A stretch of 5,128 nucleotides of DNA from an uncultured Clostridia bacterium (lineage in GTDB: Bacteria; Bacillota; Clostridia; Christensenellales; Borkfalkiaceae). The DNA lies in NCBI GenBank assembly GCA_946628865.1, contig CAMOXE010000128.1, positions 1-5,128 on the forward strand. Reading direction: 5' to 3'. The position numbers and the translations under genes were made by a program. Shown here in pieces: positions 1 through 4,531 of the stretch (its first letter is position 1; every line of letters begins with the position of its first letter). The notes beneath the pieces were generated by a model that saw only the letters and a program-made list of their open reading frames with translations, did not search any database and had not been told where the DNA came from.

Positions 1-257
1 AGTGGGTGAGTGTGGGTGCGCCAATTGAGGACTCTGTACCCCGCCTCACTCACGACCGCGAAAGCGTCTAACATAATATCTTCGAGCGTTTCTCCTGCGC
101 GAAGTCTCGCTTTCAAGGCGTCGGTTTGGTCTTTGAGTTCGCCGTCGGTCATTTTCTCGTACTTCGGCGAAAGCGCGAGGATCTTTTCGGTCTGAGATTT
201 AATGCGCTTAAGGCTCAACCTCGAATCGGTGTTTAAGATATATCTTATAAGTCCCAT
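1..257 (-). CDS. secA: SecA preprotein translocase ATPase, N-terminal fragment
   Basis: The minus strand opens at the ATG at 257-255 and runs off the left edge, giving 85 residues starting MGLIRYILNTDSRLSLKR. SecA is the cytosolic motor ATPase that pushes preproteins through SecYEG. The N-terminal pattern matches the family: a short amphipathic start, the L-K-x-x-x-K/I helix, SPKYEKMTDGEL (30-41), LKARLRAGETLEDIM (49-62), then DAFAVVSEAGYRVL (64-77), equivalent to the LPEAFAxVREAxxRxLGMRHF segment. The start is supported by GGAG six nt upstream. Only the region before the Walker A motif is present, so activity cannot be judged. The last six or so residues (WRTHTHP, 79-85) do not follow the expected MRHFxVQ and may reflect a sequence or assembly edge. 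Identification rests on recognised family pattern and is fairly secure. Confidence 0.82.
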   Translation of the reverse strand, partial: MGLIRYILNTDSRLSLKRIKSQTEKILALSPKYEKMTDGELKDQTDALKARLRAGETLEDIMLDAFAVVSEAGYRVLNWRTHTHP

Positions 258-284
258 ATCAGTCTCCGTTTATATGATAACTCT

Positions 285-313
285 ATTTTACTATATTTAT
301 AATGTTTTTACAA
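285..313 (-). promoter_or_regulatory. Putative sigma-A promoter of secA
   Basis: Read on the minus strand, TTGTAA (313-308), a 17-bp spacer and TAAAAT (290-285) make a reasonable -35/-10 pair. Transcription would start near 278, leaving a leader of about 20 nt that contains the GGAG site (267-264) before the secA ATG at 257. No convincing terminator for comF is seen in 258-359, only the weak all-AT dyad AATTTTA-TG-TAAAATT at 326-341, so readthrough from comF is also possible. Confidence 0.5.
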
Positions 314-359
314 TTTATTTCTGTGAATTTTATGTAAAATTTAGCAAATTTCCGCGACG

Positions 360-1079
360 CTAAGATCTGCCGAGGGTTACGGACGCCGCTGTCAGAATAA
401 AAACGCTTTTCGCGCCTGCGGATTTTAATTTCTTTGCGACAAGGTTCGTCGTTGTTCCGGTAGTTAAAACGTCGTCTATAAGCAGTACGGTTTTATCTTC
501 TATCAGTTTACGGTCTTTAACCGCAAAACTGCCCGATAGGTTGATTAACCGCTCTTTTTGCGAAAGTCCGACCTGACTGCCCGTATCTCGCGTCTTGACG
601 AGCGCGCCGCGAATAAACGGAACCGAAATGCGCTTTGAAAGCGCTGAGGCGAGGAATTCGCTTTGGTTATATCCCCTTTCTTTTATCTTGTTTGCCGAAG
701 TCGGAACGCATACCACCGCCTCGCACGGATAAAAGGTTTTAAGATACGTTTTCTCCATTTCCGCCGCCAACTCTTCGGCTAAAAACTTTCTGCCGCGATA
801 TTTGAGGTTTAAAAGTGCAAAACTTATCGGAGCGTCGTATGTAAACGCGCTGCGCGCGACGTCGAAATACAGCGTTTTGCCCGCGCAGTCGCTGCATGCG
901 GTCGTGGGATACGGCGTCTTGCGCCCGCACCTGTCGCAGATATAACGGTCGTTGCGAGGCAGGGCGGCGTCGCAATCTCGGCATAACGGCTTGTTGCCGA
1001 AAATCTCTCTGCCGCAGAAAGTACAAGTATAATTTTGAGGAAAGAAAACGTTTTTCAATAAAGTTTTTAAGGCGTCCAT
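360..1079 (-). CDS. comF: ComF family protein (zinc-finger phosphoribosyltransferase-like)
   Basis: A 239-residue protein of the ComF/ComFC family, cytosolic and, in competent bacteria, needed for DNA uptake and single-strand handling. Its exact reaction is unsettled and non-competent species also carry it. The N-terminus holds two zinc-finger-like CxxC pairs of the same spacing: C19/C22 with C33/C36, and C48/C51 with C62/C65. The C-terminal half is a type I PRTase fold: KERGYNQSEFLA (133-143), the QxGLSQKERLxN segment (169-180) and the PRPP-binding loop VLLIDDVLTTGTTT (198-211) with both Asp residues. Length is normal for the family. The ATG at 1079-1077 is the only plausible start, since the first Cys pair lies close behind it, yet no Shine-Dalgarno sequence precedes it; a strong hairpin ends 13 nt upstream. 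It follows the PH-like membrane gene on the same strand and is not obviously in an operon with secA. Confidence 0.9.
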   Translation of the reverse strand: MDALKTLLKNVFFPQNYTCTFCGREIFGNKPLCRDCDAALPRNDRYICDRCGRKTPYPTTACSDCAGKTLYFDVARSAFTYDAPISFALLNLKYRGRKFLAEELAAEMEKTYLKTFYPCEAVVCVPTSANKIKERGYNQSEFLASALSKRISVPFIRGALVKTRDTGSQVGLSQKERLINLSGSFAVKDRKLIEDKTVLLIDDVLTTGTTTNLVAKKLKSAGAKSVFILTAASVTLGRS

Positions 1080-1092
1080 AAACTAAAATAAG

Positions 1093-1128
1093 CCGCGGCG
1101 GCGCGATAAATTAGTCGCGCCGCCGCGG
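1093..1128 (-). terminator. Strong GC-rich hairpin, likely terminator of the PH-like membrane gene
   Basis: A perfect 14-bp inverted repeat (arms 1093-1106 and 1115-1128, 13 GC pairs plus one AT) encloses an 8-nt loop. On the minus strand it is followed by CTTATTTTAGTTT, a T-rich tail, and it begins just past the TGA of the 1605-1138 gene. On the plus strand no T-run follows directly, so minus is the working orientation. The tail leads directly into the comF ATG, so termination would occur almost on that start codon. Confidence 0.6.
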
Positions 1129-1137
1129 GGAAAGCGT

Positions 1138-1605
1138 TCATTTTTTAATCTCTTCGTCGGTTTCGCCGTAAGTCGCGTTTTTGCAGCGTTTTACTATAAG
1201 CGACGAAAAATCGTCGAACTCGTTTTCGTCGATAACTATTTTATAACTCGACTCTTCTTTAAAACGGACGTGCAGAGTAGAATATCTGACGTTTTTTATC
1301 ACTTCCGTAATATCCGACAGCGCGTATTTCTCCTTTAAAAATCCGAAATTCACTTCGAGAGAATTGTCGGTTACGGTATAGGCGGAGTTTAATATAGCCG
1401 CCGTAATCAGCGTTCCTACCGCTATCGGGAGTACGAGACTGATTACGATAGACAGAGTTTTATAGACCCCGAGTTCTATCGATTGCGCCGCGGCGTTATA
1501 CAGTCTTATGCCGTTCCATATAAGCGCGGTGAGCGCGAGGGCGTAGATAACGCCGAACAAAACGTAAAACGTCGCCGAATATTTAAACCTGAATTTTGCT
1601 TTCAT
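1138..1605 (-). CDS. Small membrane protein with two TM helices and a PH-like C-terminal domain
   Basis: I take the ATG at 1605-1603, giving 155 residues; the frame stays open further upstream only as the antisense of the ABC-F gene, so that extension is not real. Residues 11-30 and about 50-72 are hydrophobic and look like two transmembrane helices joined by a short loop. Residues 76-140 (AYTVTDNSLEVNFGFLKEKY then SDITEVIKNV and a beta-rich stretch) resemble the small bacterial PH-domain families (bPH_6/DUF1200 type), in which a Y-x-V/I-x-D-x-x-L-x-V-x-x-G motif follows a TM pair. The tail is charged (GETDEEIKK). Function is unknown; such proteins sit in the membrane with the PH fold in the cytosol. 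No Shine-Dalgarno site precedes the ATG, and a consensus -10 lies 6 nt before it, so the mRNA may be leaderless. Family assignment is from pattern only. Confidence 0.75.
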   Translation of the reverse strand: MKAKFRFKYSATFYVLFGVIYALALTALIWNGIRLYNAAAQSIELGVYKTLSIVISLVLPIAVGTLITAAILNSAYTVTDNSLEVNFGFLKEKYALSDITEVIKNVRYSTLHVRFKEESSYKIVIDENEFDDFSSLIVKRCKNATYGETDEEIKK

Positions 1606-1611
1606 ATATAA

Positions 1612-1640
1612 ATTATATACGACGCGCAAAAAAATTGCAA
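1612..1640 (-). promoter_or_regulatory. Leftward promoter for the PH-like membrane gene, predicted leaderless
   Basis: On the minus strand TTGCAA (1640-1635), 17 bp and a perfect TATAAT (1617-1612) are followed by only six bases, TTATAT, before the ATG at 1605. With the usual 6-7 nt from -10 to start point, transcription would begin at or next to the A of the ATG. Confidence 0.65.
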
Positions 1641-1661
1641 GTTTATATCCTCTTTTTTTGC
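1626..1661. repeat. Inverted repeat within the divergent promoter region
   Basis: GCAAAAAAA (1626-1634) and TTTTTTTGC (1653-1661) are perfect 9-bp inverted arms separated by 18 bp. They abut or overlap the two TTGCAA -35 boxes. The dyad could be an operator for a protein acting on both promoters, or simply curved A-tract DNA; the sequence cannot tell these apart. Confidence 0.45.
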
Positions 1662-1686
1662 AAAAAACGCTCGGATATGTTATAAT
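1658..1686 (+). promoter_or_regulatory. Rightward promoter for the ABC-F gene, predicted leaderless
   Basis: TTGCAA (1658-1663), a 17-bp spacer and a perfect TATAAT (1681-1686) with an upstream TG at 1678-1679 form an extended -10 promoter. The ATG at 1694 lies seven bases past the -10, so the start point would coincide with the start codon or sit one base before it. The hexamers and spacing are identical to the divergent leftward promoter. Confidence 0.7.
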
Positions 1687-1693
1687 ACGATAC

Positions 1694-3238
1694 ATGAGCA
1701 TACTTGAAATAAAGGGTCTGTCGCACAGATACGACGATAAAGACCTGTTCGTAAAATCCGATCTTACCGTAAACAGCGGCGAGCATATCGGCGTGGTAGG
1801 GTTAAACGGTGCGGGCAAATCCACGTTTATAAACATTTTGGCGGGCAAACTCGTGCAAGACGACGGCGAAGTCCGCCGCGCGCAGAACTTGCGCGTGGCG
1901 TATCTCGACCAGCACGCGACGCTCGACAAATCGCTTACCGTGATGGAATATCTTCGAGCGGCGTTTTCGTATCTCGACGCCGTAAACGAAAAACTCGAGG
2001 CGATATATCTCGAAATGGCGGAAGCCGACGGCGAGAAATTAGACAGACTTATCGCGAAATCTTCCCGACTCCAAGACGAACTCAACGACGCCGACTATTA
2101 CGATTTAGAGGCGAAAATAAAAAAGGTCGCAAACGGTCTCGGGGTGAATAAGTTCGGCTATGAGGCGATTATCGGCACGTTATCCGGTGGCGAACGCGCA
2201 AAACTGATGCTTTCAAAACTGCTTTTGGAAAGTCCGGATCTCATGCTTTTGGACGAGCCTACCAACTTTTTGGATATTGAGCATATCGATTGGCTGTCGA
2301 AATATTTAAATTCTTACAAAAAGACGTTTCTGGTTATTTCGCACGACTGCGCGTTTTTAAACTCGGTGGCAAAGACGATCGTCAGCATAGAGAACGGCTC
2401 TATACGCAAATTTTCGGGGAACTACGACCAATACCTCGTTCAGCGCGAGATTTTAAATAAGCAGTACGAGGACGACTATAACCGCCAACAAGCCGAGATA
2501 AAGCGACTACAGACGTATATCGACAAGAACAAGGCTCGAGCCGCCACCGCGGGCATGGCCAATTCCCGAAAGAAAATGTTAGACAGAATAGAGGTTATGG
2601 CAAAGCCCGTTTCGGTAAGAGACTGTAAGTTTTCTTTTCCGTATACCGAACTCAGCACCAAAGACCTTTTGACCGTCAAAGACCTTAAAATCGGCTACGA
2701 CAAACAACTTATTCCCGACGTAACGCTTAAACTCACGTCCGTTGACAAGGTGTGGATAAGAGGGACGAACGGCGTGGGCAAGACTACGCTTATAAAGACG
2801 CTTTTAAGGCGTTTGCCGCCGATCGGCGGGACTTTTTCCTTCCACGTCGCCGCAAAGATAGGCTATATCGAGCAAGACCTTAAATTCGACAATCCGAATC
2901 TTTCCGCTTATCAGGCGTATGCGTCGGCATTTCCGTCCGCTACGCAGAAGGATATACGCGCCGCGCTCGCCAAAGTAGGGCTAACGGGCGATCTGGCTGT
3001 AAATCCCATATGCAAACTCTCCGGCGGGGAGATGATGCGGCTAAAACTCGCCGTTGCCTCAGAAACGGCGTCAAACGTCCTTATTCTGGACGAGCCGACG
3101 AATCATCTCGACGTAAAGGCGAAAGCCGCGCTCAAAGAGGCGTTGACGAATTACCCCGGTGCGCTCATTTTAGTTACTCACGAGCCGGATTTCGCCGATG
3201 GGCTTTGCAATATCGTTTTCGACGCGAAAGCGAAGTAA
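1694..3238 (+). CDS. ABC-F family ATPase (ribosome-associated, two ABC domains)
   Basis: A 514-residue protein with two ABC domains and no membrane segments, the hallmark of ABC-F proteins, which bind the ribosomal E site and act in translation or antibiotic protection. Domain 1: Walker A GLNGAGKS (36-43), an arm-like helical insert (about 95-145), signature LSGGE (163-167), Walker B LMLLDEPT (183-190), switch His217. The charged linker (about 250-305, with KARAATAGMANSRKKMLDRI) matches the P-site tRNA interaction motif position. Domain 2: Walker A GTNGVGKT (357-364), LSGGE (442-446), Walker B VLILDEPT (462-469), His496. Both catalytic Glu (188, 467) are present, so both sites look active. 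It ends soon after domain 2, with no long C-terminal extension. I chose the ATG at 1694; a TTG at 1658 is in frame but is part of the -35 box. No Shine-Dalgarno is present. Which subfamily, housekeeping (YbiT/YkpA-like) or resistance, cannot be told by eye. It appears monocistronic. Confidence 0.93.
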   Translation: MSILEIKGLSHRYDDKDLFVKSDLTVNSGEHIGVVGLNGAGKSTFINILAGKLVQDDGEVRRAQNLRVAYLDQHATLDKSLTVMEYLRAAFSYLDAVNEKLEAIYLEMAEADGEKLDRLIAKSSRLQDELNDADYYDLEAKIKKVANGLGVNKFGYEAIIGTLSGGERAKLMLSKLLLESPDLMLLDEPTNFLDIEHIDWLSKYLNSYKKTFLVISHDCAFLNSVAKTIVSIENGSIRKFSGNYDQYLVQREILNKQYEDDYNRQQAEIKRLQTYIDKNKARAATAGMANSRKKMLDRIEVMAKPVSVRDCKFSFPYTELSTKDLLTVKDLKIGYDKQLIPDVTLKLTSVDKVWIRGTNGVGKTTLIKTLLRRLPPIGGTFSFHVAAKIGYIEQDLKFDNPNLSAYQAYASAFPSATQKDIRAALAKVGLTGDLAVNPICKLSGGEMMRLKLAVASETASNVLILDEPTNHLDVKAKAALKEALTNYPGALILVTHEPDFADGLCNIVFDAKAK

Positions 3239-3302
3239 AAAGGCAATTTAGGGCAAAAAACGCGAAAATTTTATTAAAATTAAAAAAAGTACGCAAAAAC
3301 AG
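3239..3302. other. AT-rich spacer after the ABC-F gene, no clear terminator
   Basis: The spacer contains an all-AT palindrome, AATTTTATTAAAATT, followed by an A-run rather than a T-run. I see no GC-stemmed hairpin with a U-tail here, so how ABC-F transcription ends is unclear. Confidence 0.4.
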
Positions 3303-3331
3303 TTTACAAATTCATATAATATGTCTATAAT
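3303..3331 (+). promoter_or_regulatory. Strong sigma-A-type promoter of the zinc-ribbon/acidic gene
   Basis: TTTACA (3303-3308), a 17-bp spacer and a perfect TATAAT (3326-3331) give a near-consensus promoter. The predicted start point is near 3338, leaving an untranslated leader of about 88 nt before the ATG at 3426, much longer than others in this window. Confidence 0.7.
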
Positions 3332-3337
3332 AATGGC

Positions 3338-3425
3338 GCTGTCAAAAAAATACTTGACGGTAAGACAGGTCAAAGCGCGCAGAAAATCGGTACATAAAAT
3401 ATGACGGCGCGCCTACGGAGGGGAA
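3338..3425 (+). promoter_or_regulatory. Structured 5' leader with competing short hairpins
   Basis: The leader holds CTGTCAA (3339-3345), TTGACGG (3354-3360), GACAG (3364-3368) and GTCAA (3369-3373). CTGTCAA can pair with TTGACGG (7 bp, one G-U), or CTGTC with GACAG, or TTGAC with GTCAA; these exclude one another. A second stem can form between GCGCGC at 3375-3380 and GCGCGC at 3407-3412, just before the Shine-Dalgarno GGAGGGG (3417-3423). No known riboswitch class is recognised and there is no terminator in the leader. A regulatory role is a guess. Confidence 0.3.
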
Positions 3426-3947
3426 ATGAAATACTTAAAGTGTCCGCGTTGCGATTTGAACTATATGCCCGAGGGCGAAAAATATTGCGACGTCTGTAAG
3501 GCGGAACTGAAACTCTCGTCTAAGATAAAATTCGTCGCGATGGACGATGACGAGCAAGATCAGGTGCTTTGTCCCGTGTGCAAGCGCAATTATATGGATT
3601 ACGGCGAGGAGATGTGCAGGGAGTGTCGCGAAGAGGCGAGCGAAAAGTCCGCCATCGAGCCTGAGGCGGAAGTAGATCCGGATACGGACGAGGAGTGGAG
3701 AAACTATCTCGACGAGGACGAAAAAGAGGCGATAAGCAACAAAGGCGACGAAGAGGAAATGCTTTCGCTTTCGCAACTCGAAGAGGAAGAGGCGAAGGAA
3801 CTCTTTGACGACGAAGAGGCGCCCGAAGATGACGACGAGTACTATGAGGGCGGCAGCGACGAGGACGATTTCGAGTACGTTGACGCCGGCGAGGGATACG
3901 ACGAGGACGAAGAAGAGGAAGAGGACGACGGGGAAGAAGATTTCTGA
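3426..3947 (+). CDS. Duplicated zinc-ribbon protein with long acidic tail, function unknown
   Basis: A 173-residue protein in two parts. Residues 1-70 hold two copies of the same zinc-ribbon unit: C6PRC9-LNYMPEGEKY-C21DVC24 and C49PVC52-RNYMDYGEEM-C64REC67, each CxxC-11-CxxC, with conserved N-Y-M and G-E between the pairs. A short linker (30-46) separates them. Residues 76-173 are intrinsically disordered in appearance and strongly acidic: 33 of the last 53 residues are Asp or Glu. There is no signal peptide or membrane segment, so it should be cytosolic. I do not recognise a named family; the layout suggests a nucleic-acid or protein-binding module with a DNA-mimic or chaperone-like acidic tail, loosely like the acidic tail of RNA polymerase delta, but that is only an analogy. 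A GGAGG lies four nt from the ATG. No terminator separates it from veg 54 nt downstream, so the two may be partly cotranscribed. Confidence 0.85.
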   Translation: MKYLKCPRCDLNYMPEGEKYCDVCKAELKLSSKIKFVAMDDDEQDQVLCPVCKRNYMDYGEEMCRECREEASEKSAIEPEAEVDPDTDEEWRNYLDEDEKEAISNKGDEEEMLSLSQLEEEEAKELFDDEEAPEDDDEYYEGGSDEDDFEYVDAGEGYDEDEEEEEDDGEEDF

Positions 3948-3967
3948 TCGGTTTTCCCTTGCGCGGG

Positions 3968-3995
3968 TATAAAAAGTCGGCTATAAGTCGATAAT
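3968..3995 (+). promoter_or_regulatory. Possible promoter just upstream of veg
   Basis: Two -10-like boxes sit close to the veg ATG at 4002. TATAAG (3982-3987) lies 17 bp after TTGCGC (3959-3964), predicting a start point 7-8 nt before the ATG. GATAAT (3990-3995) ends 6 nt before the ATG and resembles the ABC-F start region (ATAATACG shared), but has no matching -35. Either would give an essentially leaderless transcript. The boxes are weaker than the other promoters here. Confidence 0.35.
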
Positions 3996-4001
3996 ACGGC
4001 T

Positions 4002-4241
4002 ATGATAAAGACCGTAAACAACATATCCGCAGTAAAAAAAGAGATAGAGAACTGCCTCAATCTTGACGTAAACGTCAAGGTGAATTTGGGCAGGAATAAG
4101 TTCGTGCATTACAAAGGGAAACTGACCAACGTTTATCCCGCGTTGTTTACCGTATCGCCATACGGAGATTTCAGCGGGAAAACGAGTTTTTCGTATTCGG
4201 AAGTGATGTGCGGCGCGGTAACCGTAAAAAAAGCCGAATAA
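4002..4241 (+). CDS. veg: Veg family protein
   Basis: A 79-residue protein with the layout of Bacillota Veg proteins (DUF1021): an N-terminal helix (about 4-19), then a small beta-barrel-like part with GRNKFVHYKGKL (30-41), TNVYPALFTV (42-51) and SFSYSEVMCGAVTV (62-75), matching the family's GRRK-x(n)-G-x-L-x-x-x-YPS-x-F-x-V and SYSYxDVLT patterns. In Bacillus subtilis Veg is abundant and has been linked to biofilm matrix control; its molecular role is not settled. It should be cytosolic. Length is typical, slightly short at the C-terminus. The ATG at 4002 has no Shine-Dalgarno sequence, and a -10-like box ends 6 nt upstream, so translation may be from a leaderless mRNA or coupled to readthrough from the zinc-ribbon gene. 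A strong terminator follows directly. Confidence 0.85.
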   Translation: MIKTVNNISAVKKEIENCLNLDVNVKVNLGRNKFVHYKGKLTNVYPALFTVSPYGDFSGKTSFSYSEVMCGAVTVKKAE

Positions 4242-4245
4242 AAAT

Positions 4246-4275
4246 AATCGCTCGAAATTCTCGGGCGATTTTTTT
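4246..4275 (+). terminator. Intrinsic terminator of veg
   Basis: Arms 4246-4255 and 4261-4270 pair over 10 bp with one G-U, closing a 5-nt loop (AATTC), and run into seven T's (4269-4275). It starts five nt after the veg stop codon and insulates the aromatic gene downstream. Confidence 0.88.
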
Positions 4276-4308
4276 CGTCCCGGAAATAAAATTCGTGATA
4301 TAAGAAAT

Positions 4309-4317
4309 TGTTATACT
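4309..4317 (+). promoter_or_regulatory. Possible second, weak extended -10 upstream of the leader promoter
   Basis: TGTTATACT at 4309-4317 fits an extended -10 (TGnTATACT), but no -35 is seen at 16-18 bp. It may be a minor tandem promoter for the leader-DAHP synthase unit, or chance in AT-rich DNA. Confidence 0.2.
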
Positions 4318-4335
4318 TGCGGCGGCAAAAATCCG

Positions 4336-4364
4336 TTGACAAGCGGTTTAAAAAGGTTTATACT
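4336..4364 (+). promoter_or_regulatory. Strong promoter of the leader peptide-DAHP synthase transcript
   Basis: A perfect TTGACA (4336-4341), a 17-bp spacer and TATACT (4359-4364) form the best promoter in the window. The start point is expected near 4371, directly before the AAAGGAG that serves the leader peptide, so nearly the entire leader RNA is accounted for by leader coding sequence and attenuator hairpins. Confidence 0.85.
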
Positions 4365-4387
4365 ATTGCCATAAAAGGAGATTCGCA

Positions 4388-4441
4388 ATGAAAAAGGTAT
4401 TCGGCTTTTATTTTGAATATTATTTTTTCACCCGAAATTGA
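4388..4441 (+). CDS. Phe/Tyr-rich attenuator leader peptide upstream of DAHP synthase
   Basis: A 17-residue reading frame, MKKVFGFYFEYYFFTRN, then TGA. Five Phe (5, 7, 9, 13, 14) and three Tyr (8, 11, 12) make eight of ten residues from 5 to 14 aromatic. AAAGGAG ends seven nt before the ATG, a proper ribosome site. Composition and place match leader peptides of the pheL/pheA type, whose translation senses aminoacyl-tRNA supply. Here a ribosome halted at the aromatic codons (4400-4429) would free the antiterminator segment at 4446-4456, while one reaching the TGA at 4439-4441 would cover it and let the terminator form. The peptide itself probably has no function. The gene is shorter than usual gene-calling limits. 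Confidence comes from the agreement of codon content, ribosome site, promoter and the two alternative RNA folds. Confidence 0.88.
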   Translation: MKKVFGFYFEYYFFTRN

Positions 4442-4449
4442 TATAATAT
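4417..4449 (+). promoter_or_regulatory. 1:2 hairpin (protector) of the attenuator
   Basis: ATATTAT at 4417-4423, which contains the tandem Tyr codons, can pair with ATAATAT at 4443-4449 (7 bp, all A-U). This would hold part of the antiterminator segment when no ribosome is stalled in the leader. The stem is weak, so its role as a pause or protector hairpin is less certain than the other two folds. Confidence 0.5.
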
Positions 4450-4488
4450 CGGTTTTTTTGCGTTACTGAAAATTTTTAAGACCGATAT
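4446..4488 (+). promoter_or_regulatory. 2:3 antiterminator hairpin of the attenuator
   Basis: Bases 4446-4456 (ATATCGGTTTT) can pair with 4478-4488 (AAGACCGATAT) over 11 contiguous pairs including one G-U. The 3' strand of this helix is the complete 5' arm of the terminator, so forming it prevents termination and allows transcription into the DAHP synthase gene. Confidence 0.82.
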
Positions 4489-4513
4489 AACGAAATATCG
4501 GTCTTTTGTTTTT
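4478..4513 (+). terminator. 3:4 intrinsic terminator of the attenuator
   Basis: Arms 4478-4488 and 4495-4505 form a perfect 11-bp stem with a 6-nt AACGAA loop, followed by a T-rich tail (TTGTTTTT). It sits between the leader peptide and the DAHP synthase gene, on the same transcript, so it works as a conditional terminator. Its 3' arm repeats the antiterminator segment (ATATCGGTnTTTT at both places), which is why the two folds compete. Confidence 0.9.
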
Positions 4514-4531
4514 CAATGAAAGGAGAACTTT

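Noticed and set aside
1658..1693. Upstream TTG start for the ABC-F protein
   Set aside because: It lies inside the -35 box, has no ribosome site, and the added residues are unlike ABC-F N-termini, which begin close to the MSILEIKGLS pattern.
1606..2085. N-terminal extension of the minus-strand membrane protein to 315 residues
   Set aside because: The extra part is Ser/Arg-rich and exactly antisense to the ABC-F coding region; the ATG at 1605 with its own promoter and a normal hydrophobic start is far better.
3354..3400. Second promoter TTGACG ... TAAAAT in the zinc-ribbon leader
   Set aside because: The spacing between the boxes is about 35 bp, far outside the 16-18 bp range; the TTGAC is better explained as part of a hairpin.
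3899..3943. Purine-rich GAGGAC/GAAGAG tract as a DNA repeat
   Set aside because: It is simply the Asp/Glu codon run of the acidic tail, with irregular units and no copies outside the gene.
3435..4078. Minus-strand frames opposite the zinc-ribbon gene, rich in Ser
   Set aside because: They are mirror images of GAC/GAG acidic codons (giving poly-Ser) and of the zinc-ribbon coding strand, with no ribosome site.
4371..4531. T-box riboswitch upstream of the DAHP synthase gene
   Set aside because: The region is only about 160 nt, has no T-box consensus or Stem I layout, and is fully explained by a leader peptide with competing helices.
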